This document shows positions 8,625-16,960 of a stretch of DNA of 64,000 nt, piece after piece. The translations under genes and the position numbers were made by a program. The stretch is taken from assembly GCA_021740785.1 (NCBI GenBank), contig JAIOZI010000013.1, forward strand, positions 26,917-90,916. Reading direction: 5' to 3'. Origin of the DNA: Melioribacteraceae bacterium (GTDB taxonomy: Bacteria; Bacteroidota; Ignavibacteria; Ignavibacteriales; Melioribacteraceae). Position 1 is the first letter of the stretch. Each line of letters begins with the position of its first letter. The notes below the pieces were generated by a model. The model was not told the DNA's origin. It saw only the letters and a program-made list of their open reading frames with translations, and did not search any database.

Positions 8625-9909
8625 TCACTTTAGGTTTCGCATCAATGATAAAAATTACATTAAGAGAAATTTCTTCCTGAATGTTTTAGATGGTTCTGTT
8701 TTCGCATTTGGAATAAATTTCGTTTCATTAACAACAATTTTGCCCCTGCTGGTAAAACAAATTGGTGGGACAAATATATCAGTAGGATTGATACCTGTGA
8801 TTTGGACGATGGGATTTAATTTCCCCCAAATATTCATAGCGAACTTTACAAGAAAACAGTTGAAGAAGAAACCGGTGGTTTTAAAGACGGCTTTTATTCA
8901 AAGATTACCATGGCTTCTGCTCGGCGTTATTACCTTGTTATTTTTCGATAATGTATCGCCGGATACTGGTCTGATTTTGTTTTTTGCTGGATTTGCATTA
9001 GCCGCCGTCGGCGGTTCAGTTAACATGCCCGCATGGTTTGATTTGGTCTCTAAAGTTACTCCCGTAAATTTGAGAGGCAGATTATTTGCGGTAAGAGTTA
9101 CACTTGGCGCAGTCTTCGGAATTTTCGCAGGATACATTGCTAAACAAGTTTTGGATACAATGGTATTCCCGGAAAGTTATTCGCTCTTATTTTTTGTCGC
9201 ATTTATTTTTATGATGAGTTCATATGTTTTTATAATTTTCCTAAAAGAAGAGACAATAAACCCGTCAAAGCAAGTGATAAGGTCAAAAGATTTCCTGCTT
9301 AGCCTGCCGCAAATATTGAGAAGTGAAAGAAATTACCGGAACTACTTAATTTCTGATGCATTGATGATAATGGCGGGAATGTCTCATGGTTTCTTTACTG
9401 TTTACGCTTTCGATAAATTTATACTATCTCCGGGATATGCAGGTTCATTCACTATTGTAATGACTTTAGCAACGGTGTTTGGAAGTATTCTCTTCGGTTT
9501 CCTTGCCGATAGAAAAGGTCATCGTGTGAATTTAATGTTTGCGGCTTTATTTACTTTAACAGCTTGCGTAACAGCAATAATTGTTAACCAAGTTGAGTTA
9601 TATTATTTGGTCTTTGTGTTTTCCGCATTAACAATATCCCTAATACAAGTATCCCGGCTGACTATAATCGCAGAACTCAGTAATGATGAAGAGAGACCAA
9701 CCTATGTAGCATTAACCAATTTGATAACCGTACCGTTTACATTAATCGGAATTGCCGGAGGTGTAATCGCAAATAATTACGGCTACGAACCGGTTTTTAT
9801 TATCTCGGCAGTTTTCGCGCTTCTCGCATTTTTCTGGATCAAGTATATGATGTATGAACCAAGAAAGAAACAGCATGCAACATTTCTATACGAGGAAAAC
9901 AATGGATAG
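8617..9909 (+). CDS. MFS transporter (probable oligosaccharide or sugar carrier)
   Basis: A 430-residue integral membrane protein with about 12 hydrophobic segments. The first loop after RNFFLNVLDGSVFAFG resembles the MFS subgroup often found beside glycoside hydrolases. An internal GFLADRKGHR matches the canonical loop 8-9 motif (G-x-x-x-D-R-x-G). The start is GTG 8617, overlapping the GH42 stop by 8 bases with AAGG 6 bases upstream; no in-frame ATG suits the N-terminus. Its end overlaps the next gene by 8 bases. It probably carries the products of the GH10-like enzymes into the cytoplasm for the GH42 enzyme. Substrate is inferred from position only. Confidence 0.85.
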   Translation: MVNHFRFRINDKNYIKRNFFLNVLDGSVFAFGINFVSLTTILPLLVKQIGGTNISVGLIPVIWTMGFNFPQIFIANFTRKQLKKKPVVLKTAFIQRLPWLLLGVITLLFFDNVSPDTGLILFFAGFALAAVGGSVNMPAWFDLVSKVTPVNLRGRLFAVRVTLGAVFGIFAGYIAKQVLDTMVFPESYSLLFFVAFIFMMSSYVFIIFLKEETINPSKQVIRSKDFLLSLPQILRSERNYRNYLISDALMIMAGMSHGFFTVYAFDKFILSPGYAGSFTIVMTLATVFGSILFGFLADRKGHRVNLMFAALFTLTACVTAIIVNQVELYYLVFVFSALTISLIQVSRLTIIAELSNDEERPTYVALTNLITVPFTLIGIAGGVIANNYGYEPVFIISAVFALLAFFWIKYMMYEPRKKQHATFLYEENNG

Positions 9910-11569
9910 AAGAAACTTCATTAGGAATTCTTTGATAGGCAGTATTGGAGCTGTTGCTGCAGCTAATTCAATATTTTCAGCACCGGAAATCCTAACGAAA
10001 TCGAGGACTGCTCGAAGTACTGCTGCGGGTGAACTTTTATTTAAACCGGTTATTATCCAAAAAGGCATGGGACCGCATATTTACGATTTGGTTTGGACAA
10101 CCGATAATGATTGGGATACTTTTTATTCAAATATTTCACTCACATCTCAGGGGATAAAGCTTTCGGATACTAAAGGAAAGAGGAAGTTTGGAATAAACGC
10201 AAGATGGAATGTGGAAGGATTCGGATATACGAATATTACTGCCGATAATGGCGGGGAATTTTATGAGCTGCCGCCGAATGGAAAGTTAAAAGAATACATC
10301 CTTCAATTCGAATTTGCCAAGAGCCGCATTGTAAGAAATGAAAAACGAATTGAACTTCATTCGAGAAATGGTTGGCAGCCCGCGTCTGAAATATCCGGAC
10401 TGCATTCATTATCCCGTAATCTTTTTGAAGATGCTTCGAAGATTATTAATGATACGGAAAAGTGTGCACGGCTTGCTCAGCAAAGCTTGATGTATGCACT
10501 TTGGGCAGGTGAAAAACTCGAATTGGATAAGGCAAATTTTGAAATAGAAATGATGGGAAAAAGAAATGATTTTTTTATCGGCTGCGACGCCAGAGCTTTT
10601 TACCAGATGGATCAAGATATCTTTTTAGAAAATTTTGTGCCTCTTTTTAACTATGCCAATATCACCTTCGTTCCTCAAAGTAATAATGCAGTCAATAGAG
10701 ATTTTGAACCTCAAATGGGTAAGCATAATTATGCAATTCGTGATCATTTAATCGATACGCTGGCGCAGCATGGAATTAAATCTCAAGGCAGGTTGCTTTA
10801 CTGGTACCATGATTGCTGTATGCCGGATTGGATGCGTGGAATGAGTTATGATAGTTTATTGAAATATGTTGAAAGAAATACTAAAGAAGTGCTTGAACAT
10901 TTTGGAGATAGAATGTATGCATGGGAAATGGTAAATGAGCTCCATGACTGGGCAAACGAATTTCATCTTGTTCATAATCAAATAAATGAATTAACCGGAA
11001 TCATAACCAATGCTGCCAAAGCAGCCGTACCAAATGTAAAGCGGACAATTAACAATTGCTGCCCGTTTGCCGAATACGTTGGAATGAAAAGATATTCGGG
11101 AAGCGCCGCTGTTCACCCTCAGAGAACGCCAATCCAATTTACACGCGATATTTTAGCTGCCGGAATTGATATCGATATAATTGAACAGCAGATGTATTTC
11201 CCGTATAGAGATTTGCAGGACACAATTATGCTGATTGAACGTTATGAAGAGTTTGGCAAACCAATGCATATTTCGGAAATCGGTTGTCCAGGCGGACCTA
11301 CTGAATACTCCGTTAAAATGGGAAGCGAACCGTTCCCGCCTGGCGAACCTTATTTGTGGCATCATCATTGGGACGAAGAAACACAAGGTGATTGGCTTGA
11401 ACAGTTTTATACTTTGATATATAGTAAACCTTACATAAAAGCAGGCAACTGGTTTGATTTTGTCGAGCCGCATTCATATATGCAGAACGGAGCGCTATTA
11501 AAAAACATAAAAGGTGAGAAGAAAGCATCGTACCATAGATTTAAAAAAGTGGTCGATAGGTTTATCTAA
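9902..11569 (+). CDS. GH10-like glycosidase, paralogue 1 (Tat-exported)
   Basis: A 555-residue enzyme. ATG 9902 lies inside the MFS stop region and begins a twin-arginine leader (MDRRNFIRNS, then an alanine-rich run to SIFSAPE), so it is exported folded to the periplasm or beyond. Residues 45-215 form an uncharacterised beta-then-helical module with a GFGYxxITADNGGEFY motif. Residues 220-545 are a GH10-type barrel: WEMVNELHDWANE carries acid/base Glu346 and HISEIG the nucleophile Glu459. The canonical strand-2 E-N motif of xylanases is replaced by ANITF, so the -1/-2 subsites differ. First of five tandem paralogues. The extended frame back to 9854 is rejected because the leader begins at 9902. 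Confidence 0.8.
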   Translation: MDRRNFIRNSLIGSIGAVAAANSIFSAPEILTKSRTARSTAAGELLFKPVIIQKGMGPHIYDLVWTTDNDWDTFYSNISLTSQGIKLSDTKGKRKFGINARWNVEGFGYTNITADNGGEFYELPPNGKLKEYILQFEFAKSRIVRNEKRIELHSRNGWQPASEISGLHSLSRNLFEDASKIINDTEKCARLAQQSLMYALWAGEKLELDKANFEIEMMGKRNDFFIGCDARAFYQMDQDIFLENFVPLFNYANITFVPQSNNAVNRDFEPQMGKHNYAIRDHLIDTLAQHGIKSQGRLLYWYHDCCMPDWMRGMSYDSLLKYVERNTKEVLEHFGDRMYAWEMVNELHDWANEFHLVHNQINELTGIITNAAKAAVPNVKRTINNCCPFAEYVGMKRYSGSAAVHPQRTPIQFTRDILAAGIDIDIIEQQMYFPYRDLQDTIMLIERYEEFGKPMHISEIGCPGGPTEYSVKMGSEPFPPGEPYLWHHHWDEETQGDWLEQFYTLIYSKPYIKAGNWFDFVEPHSYMQNGALLKNIKGEKKASYHRFKKVVDRFI

Positions 11570-11585
11570 TGTGTAATACCAAGAC

Positions 11586-11693
11586 TGTCATTCTGATGGA
11601 GCGAAGCGACTGAAGAATCTCAATCTAAGTAATTCGAAAAATATTAATGTGAGATTCTTCGCCCCGATAAAAAACATTGGGACTCAGAATAAC
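11586..11693. repeat. Imperfect inverted-repeat intergenic element (family 1, copy 2)
   Basis: TCATTCTGA at the left faces TCAGAATAA at the right, and GAAGAATCTCA faces TGAGATTCTTC inside. The arrangement and arm sequences match the element at 290-391. It lies between the first and second GH10-like genes and is the only sizeable gap there. Confidence 0.6.
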
Positions 11694-11734
11694 AATAGTG
11701 AATGATTGTAAACAACACAAAAGGAAAAATAAAA

Positions 11735-13396
11735 ATGAGAAGACGGGATTTTCTTCGCAACACAATGCTCACGGGTGTTGGATTATCGGTTGGTTCAACA
11801 ATAATGGGAGCTCCAACTGTTATCACTTCGAAACGGACTCCGACCAACACTGAAAAAGGGGAGTTGATCTTTAAGCCTGTATTTGTGCAGAGGGGTAAAG
11901 GTCCGCATTTACTTGATTGGGCTTATGCTTCGGATAATAATTGGGATGCATTCTATTCAAATATTGCTGCGAATAATAATGGCGTAGTAATTAGCGACAC
12001 CGGGGGAACAGAAAAATTTGGAATCGATGTTCGGTGGCATGTTGAAGGATTCGGTTATATTTTTATAACTGCAGATAATGGCGGCGAATTCTATTCACTC
12101 CCGGAGAATGGTAAATCAAAGGAACTTAATCTCAATTATGAATTGGCGAAGAGCCGGGTATTTAGAAATAGAAAAAGAAAAGGGAATTATTCACCATCGA
12201 GGGAAACAGCAGCCCTTCTTGACTTATCGGAGCAGTTACTTGAAGATTCACAAAAATCATTAAATGATGAGCTGAGGTTTTCAAAGCTTGCTCAAACTTC
12301 TCTCTATTATGCAATGACAGCAGGTGAAAAACTCGAAATTGAGAAAGCGGAAAGTATAATTAATAATGTTGGTTACCGTCCCGACTTTTTTATCGGGTGT
12401 GATGCAAGAGGATATTTACAAATGGATCCTGATTTGTTTATGGATTTATTTGAGCCAGCGTTTAATTATGCAACCATCACGCATTATTTGAAAAGTGAAA
12501 AGTATCAAGACTTTGAACCGCGTGAAGGTGAGAAGCAATTCAATCTAAGAACGGCGCTTCACAAAGAATTAAGAAAGAGAAATATAACAGTTGAAGGCAG
12601 ACCCCTTTTCTGGTTTTATAGAACGGTTACTCCCGATTGGCTGAGAAACAAATCTTATCATCAGTTATTGAAATATGTTGAATCGCATACAAAGGAAGTT
12701 GTTGGTCATTATGGAGATGAAATGTATGCATGGGAAGTTATGAACGAAGCACATGATTGGGCAAATGAGCTTCAGTTAACTCCCGATCAAATTGTTGAAG
12801 TTACAAAGCTTGCATGTGATGTTGCTAAGGATACTAATCCAAAAGTCCACAGGTTGATTAATAATTGCTGCCCCTTTGCCGAATATGTTCAACTGAAAAA
12901 GTGGGGAGAACTTGATGCAAAATATCCTCAGCGCACACCCGTTAAATTTATGCGGGATTTGGTTGATGCAGGTGTTGAGTTTACGATAACCGGGCAGCAA
13001 ATGTATTTTCCTTATCGTGATTTACAGGATACAATAATACTTATCGAACGTCACGAGCAATTCGGCAGACCGGTTCAACTTACCGAAGTTGGCGCTTCTT
13101 CGGGTCCGACTAAAGAATCCGTAAATGACGGCAGGTTGGCAATTCCTAATGAACCTTATATTTGGCATCGCAACTGGGATCAAGATCTTCAGGCTGATTG
13201 GCTCGAAGGACTTTACACCCTGGCTTACAGCAAACCGTGGATCGAAGCTGTTAATTGGTATGATTTCGTTGACCCGTATTCATGGATAAAAGAAGGCGGA
13301 TTAATACAATCTCCGAACGGAGAAAAGAAAGAAGCTTACAATCGAATTATTGATTTGCAAAATAAATGGAAATCTTTGGGAATTAAGAAAGGGTAG
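11735..13396 (+). CDS. GH10-like glycosidase, paralogue 2 (Tat-exported)
   Basis: A 553-residue enzyme. ATG 11735 is preferred to 11702 because AAGGA lies about 10 bases upstream and the twin-arginine leader MRRRDFLRNT starts here. The N-terminal module repeats the DNGGEFY motif of paralogue 1 (VEGFGYIFITADNGGEFYS). The barrel has WEVMNEAHDWANE with acid/base Glu338 and LTEVGA with nucleophile Glu451. Strand 2 reads NYATITHYLK followed by DFEPREG, where classical xylanases have an E-N-x-K segment. The double Cys LINNCCPFAEYV after strand 5 is shared with paralogues 1 and 4. Overall it is closest by eye to paralogues 1 and 4. The next gene starts 2 bp after the stop. Confidence 0.8.
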   Translation: MRRRDFLRNTMLTGVGLSVGSTIMGAPTVITSKRTPTNTEKGELIFKPVFVQRGKGPHLLDWAYASDNNWDAFYSNIAANNNGVVISDTGGTEKFGIDVRWHVEGFGYIFITADNGGEFYSLPENGKSKELNLNYELAKSRVFRNRKRKGNYSPSRETAALLDLSEQLLEDSQKSLNDELRFSKLAQTSLYYAMTAGEKLEIEKAESIINNVGYRPDFFIGCDARGYLQMDPDLFMDLFEPAFNYATITHYLKSEKYQDFEPREGEKQFNLRTALHKELRKRNITVEGRPLFWFYRTVTPDWLRNKSYHQLLKYVESHTKEVVGHYGDEMYAWEVMNEAHDWANELQLTPDQIVEVTKLACDVAKDTNPKVHRLINNCCPFAEYVQLKKWGELDAKYPQRTPVKFMRDLVDAGVEFTITGQQMYFPYRDLQDTIILIERHEQFGRPVQLTEVGASSGPTKESVNDGRLAIPNEPYIWHRNWDQDLQADWLEGLYTLAYSKPWIEAVNWYDFVDPYSWIKEGGLIQSPNGEKKEAYNRIIDLQNKWKSLGIKKG

Positions 13397-13398
13397 GA

Positions 13399-15102
13399 AT
13401 GAAACGAAGAGACTTTATCAGGAACTCAGCTTTAGTTGGTGTAGGTGGATTAGCTGCTGCAAATTCAATTTTTTCAGCCCCGACAATTTTAACCGAACGA
13501 AGAGTTCGAAAATCTACTGAAAAAGGAACAGCGATTTTTAAACCCTACATTGTGCAGTCTGGGTCAGGACCCCACTATGGAATGGTAAATTCATTAAAAA
13601 CACTTGGCGAAAAAGATTGGGCATTGCCGCAGTGGGCATTCGCAAGCGATGAAAATTGGGACGCTTTTTATTCTAATATTTTTGCTTATCCGGATGGTGT
13701 GAAAATTTCGGATTCCGAAGGAAGAAAAAAGTTCGGTATTAATGTTAGATGGAATGTTGAGGGTTTCGGATTTATTTATATGACTGCGGATAACGGGGGA
13801 GAGCATTACGAACTGCCTCCTGTCGGAAACGAAATAAAATTCAATTTGAATTTTGAACTTGCGAAATCAAGACTGGTTAAAAATAGAGAAAGGTACAACC
13901 AATTTATTGAAGAAGGATATAAACCCGAGAAAGATGTACAGGCATATCTTGATTTGAGTGAAGAATATTTTCACGATGCGCAAAGAGTCTCAGTTGATGA
14001 GTGGAAAAGAGCGCAGTTGGCTCAGAAATCATTGTACTATTCAATGTGGGGCGGAGAAAAATTAGAACTTGATAAAGCTAGAAAAGAGATTGTAATTCGT
14101 GGTCATCGTCCGGACTTTTTTATCGGATGTGATACAAAAGGCTATCCACATATGGAAAAGGATTATTTCCTGGATATGTTCAGTGATGTTTTTAACTACG
14201 CAACTATCACACACTATTTACCGAGATTTGAAAAAGAAGAAGGAAAGTATACTTATCTCGATAGAGATGAACAGGTTCGGGAACTGAGAAAAAGAGGTGT
14301 TACAGTTGAGGGTAGACCGATATTTTGGTCGGCGGATTGCTGTATGCCCGACTGGATTATGAAGAAGAGTTATCCCGAATTATTAAAATATTTAGAAAAA
14401 CATACGCGTGAAGTAGTGGGGCATTACGGAGAACAAATGTATGCATGGGAAATTATTAACGAAGCTCACGATCCGGGCAACCCGCTAAAATTAACTCCGG
14501 ATCAGATGGTTGAAGTAGCAAAGTTAATTGCCGATGTTGCAAAAGATACCAATCCAAATGTACACAGATTAATAAATAACTGCTGCCTTCAGGGGGATTA
14601 CGTTCAATTAATGGATTGGAGTACGGTTGATAAAAAATTTGATATCATCACTCCGCATAGATTTATAAAAATGTGTCATGAAGCAGGAGTTGATTTTGAT
14701 ATAACGGGTCAGCAGTTGTATTTCCAATATACGAACCGTGATTTAGCGGATAATATTAGAATGACAGAAAGATTGAAAAAATATGGAAGACCCATACAAA
14801 TAACAGAAATAGGTACCACAGCCGGTCCGACAAAAGAATCTGTTATGTCCGGAGAAGTTGGAATACCTGAACTGCCGTATTCTTGGCATCGGCATTGGGA
14901 TAATGAGCTTCAGGCTGAATGGATGGAACAGATTTATACAATTTTCTATGCAAAGGATTGGGTGGAAGCAATTAATTGGTATGATTTTGTCGATCCGTAT
15001 TCTTTTATAGATAACGGCGGATTTTTAAGTTCACCCGAAGGTCCGGCAAGACCGATTTATGAACGATTAAAATCCATGCAGGATAGCTGGAGGAAATTGT
15101 AG
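13399..15102 (+). CDS. GH10-like glycosidase, paralogue 3 (Tat-exported)
   Basis: A 567-residue enzyme, longest of the five. The leader MKRRDFIRNSALVGVGG is a twin-arginine signal. There is a small insertion at residues 55-75 (GMVNSLKTLGEKDWALPQ), absent from the others. The N-terminal module keeps ADNGGEHYE. WEIINEAHDPGNP contains acid/base Glu355, but the W-A-N after the His-Asp in the other copies is changed to P-G-N. ITEIGT carries nucleophile Glu470. LINNCCLQGDYV replaces the CCPFAEYV of paralogues 1 and 2. The start follows the previous stop by 2 bases with AAAGGG overlapping the upstream gene's end. Altered loops around a conserved catalytic pair suggest a different product or linkage preference. 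Confidence 0.8.
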   Translation: MKRRDFIRNSALVGVGGLAAANSIFSAPTILTERRVRKSTEKGTAIFKPYIVQSGSGPHYGMVNSLKTLGEKDWALPQWAFASDENWDAFYSNIFAYPDGVKISDSEGRKKFGINVRWNVEGFGFIYMTADNGGEHYELPPVGNEIKFNLNFELAKSRLVKNRERYNQFIEEGYKPEKDVQAYLDLSEEYFHDAQRVSVDEWKRAQLAQKSLYYSMWGGEKLELDKARKEIVIRGHRPDFFIGCDTKGYPHMEKDYFLDMFSDVFNYATITHYLPRFEKEEGKYTYLDRDEQVRELRKRGVTVEGRPIFWSADCCMPDWIMKKSYPELLKYLEKHTREVVGHYGEQMYAWEIINEAHDPGNPLKLTPDQMVEVAKLIADVAKDTNPNVHRLINNCCLQGDYVQLMDWSTVDKKFDIITPHRFIKMCHEAGVDFDITGQQLYFQYTNRDLADNIRMTERLKKYGRPIQITEIGTTAGPTKESVMSGEVGIPELPYSWHRHWDNELQAEWMEQIYTIFYAKDWVEAINWYDFVDPYSFIDNGGFLSSPEGPARPIYERLKSMQDSWRKL

Positions 15103-15131
15103 TCTAGTAAAATTAACGTCCGCCTCAACCG

Positions 15132-15243
15132 GCTGTGTGAAAATGTTAATTGTAGAGCGAGATTCATCTCGCTAAGTTTGAAATTAGCATTATTTAGCTG
15201 GATTTTTGAGCGAAATAAATTTCGCTCTACAATTTTAACACAG
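15132..15243. repeat. Long palindromic intergenic element (family 2, copy B, inverted relative to copy A)
   Basis: CTGTGTGAAAATGTTAATTG with TAGAGCGA on the left faces TCGCTCTACAATTTTAACACAG on the right as an imperfect palindrome. Internally GCGAGATTCATCTCGC comes first and GAGCGAAATAAATTTCGCTC second, the reverse of copy A at 5350-5481. It occupies most of the gap between GH10-like paralogues 3 and 4. The remaining bases, 15244-15398, show no recognisable feature. Confidence 0.75.
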
Positions 15244-15398
15244 CATCTTCAACGGACGGACTAAAAACATAGAAATTATTCTGAGCTTTAGCCCCATTGA
15301 AATTTTAGTAATGTGACTAGAGCCGAAATAAAAAGTAATTTATTCACAATCCATCGATTAAACCGATGGCAAAATTTACAAACAAAAACTTATATACT

Positions 15399-16949
15399 AT
15401 GTCCAAATCAAAATTATTATTCAAACCACACTTTGTACAAAACGGAAGAGGTCCGCACATTGAAGATTTCATATTTGCGACTGATCAATACGGGGACGTT
15501 TTCAAATCAAACATAAAATTAGATAAAGAGGGAATTGTAATAACAGATTCCGCAGGAATTGAAAAGTTTGGAATAAACTTACGCTGGAACGTAGAAGGCT
15601 ACGGATACCTGTTCATCGGCGCCGATAACAGGGGAGAGTACTATTCGATTGAAAAAGATAAAAAATATACGTTCAATCTAAACTATGAATTAGCAGGGTC
15701 ACGTGTAACAAGAAACGAAAAAAGACTAGAAACTTTTTTAAAAGATGGATTTATTCCATCGCGCGAGATTGCGGCTCTTCACAATTTATCGCAAGAATAT
15801 TTATATGATGCAGAAAAGTCAAAGGATAAAAATGAAAATGCTGCGGCTATAAAATCACAGACTGCATTAAAACATGCCCTCTGGGTAAGCGATCTGCTGG
15901 AACTGGAAAAATCAAAATTTGATGTAGAAAAAATTGGTTATAGAAAAAACTTTTTATTCGGATGTGATACCCGTGGATACTTTCAAATGGATAAAAATAT
16001 ATTCATGGAAACATTTACGGAGCTATTCAATTATGCAACGATTACACATTATTTAAAAGGGGATGTAATTGATTTTGAACCTGAAGAGGGCAATAAAAAA
16101 TTCGGAGAGAGAGAGGAACTACTTGATAAGCTGTTGGAAAAAGGAATCACTGTGGAAGGAAGACCACTATTTTGGGTTCATGACTGGGTAACCCCTGATT
16201 GGTTGAAGAAAAAGACATATAAAGATTTATTGAAATATGTAGATGAACATGTCAGGGTGGTCGTCGATCATTACGGAAGTAAGATAAAGGTTTGGGAAGT
16301 TGTAAATGAGATGCATGACTGGGCGAACGAACTTCAGCTCAATCAAGAACAGACAATTGAACTAACGAAAATAGCGTGTGAAGCTGCCCGCGAAACTAAT
16401 CCCAGTATTGAAATATTAATTAATAATTGCTGCCCGTTTGGAGATTATGTCCAAAAAGGGAAATGGCACAACATTGAAGCAAAATACCCGCAGCGAACTC
16501 CGCATCAATTCACTAAACAGATTATTGAAGCCGGAGTTGATTTCGATATTATAGGTGTTCAGGTTTACTTTACACACCGTTCTTCAGCAGATCAAATTTT
16601 ACAGATTGAACGTTATAAAGAATTTAATAAAAAAGTACATCTTGCCGAAGTTGGATCGCCATCAATTGGAATTAAGCAAGAATTTATTGATGAAGATAAA
16701 GGAAGCTTTTCTCAACATCCGTATGAATGGCACAGGCATTGGGATGAGGAACTGCAAGCCGATTGGCTTGAAAACACATTTACTTATGCATACGGGCAAG
16801 AATTTATTGAAGCCGCTAATTGGTATGATCTTGTTGATCCTTACGGATTTTTAAAGAGTGGAGGTATACTTCGTTCACCGCAAGGTAAAAGAAAGACTGC
16901 TGTCGACAGGCTTTTGAAGCTGCAAGAAAAATTTAAATCGTTAAAATAA
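15399..16949 (+). CDS. GH10-like glycosidase, paralogue 4 (no export signal)
   Basis: A 516-residue enzyme from ATG 15399; ATG 15366 would add 11 residues. Neither start gives a twin-arginine motif or a hydrophobic leader: the mature-like sequence (LLFKPHFVQNGRGPH) begins almost at once. By sequence it should be cytoplasmic, unlike its four neighbours. The N-terminal module carries ADNRGEYYS, with N-R-G for the usual N-G-G. WEVVNEMHDWANE holds acid/base Glu304 and LAEVGS nucleophile Glu417 (numbering from 15399). The helix-rich segment after the module contains a lysine-rich stretch. It follows a palindromic repeat, so it may be transcribed separately, and it could process short imported oligosaccharides. 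A leader lost by 5' rearrangement is an alternative. Confidence 0.75.
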   Translation: MSKSKLLFKPHFVQNGRGPHIEDFIFATDQYGDVFKSNIKLDKEGIVITDSAGIEKFGINLRWNVEGYGYLFIGADNRGEYYSIEKDKKYTFNLNYELAGSRVTRNEKRLETFLKDGFIPSREIAALHNLSQEYLYDAEKSKDKNENAAAIKSQTALKHALWVSDLLELEKSKFDVEKIGYRKNFLFGCDTRGYFQMDKNIFMETFTELFNYATITHYLKGDVIDFEPEEGNKKFGEREELLDKLLEKGITVEGRPLFWVHDWVTPDWLKKKTYKDLLKYVDEHVRVVVDHYGSKIKVWEVVNEMHDWANELQLNQEQTIELTKIACEAARETNPSIEILINNCCPFGDYVQKGKWHNIEAKYPQRTPHQFTKQIIEAGVDFDIIGVQVYFTHRSSADQILQIERYKEFNKKVHLAEVGSPSIGIKQEFIDEDKGSFSQHPYEWHRHWDEELQADWLENTFTYAYGQEFIEAANWYDLVDPYGFLKSGGILRSPQGKRKTAVDRLLKLQEKFKSLK

Positions 16950-16960
16950 ATGGAAACATA

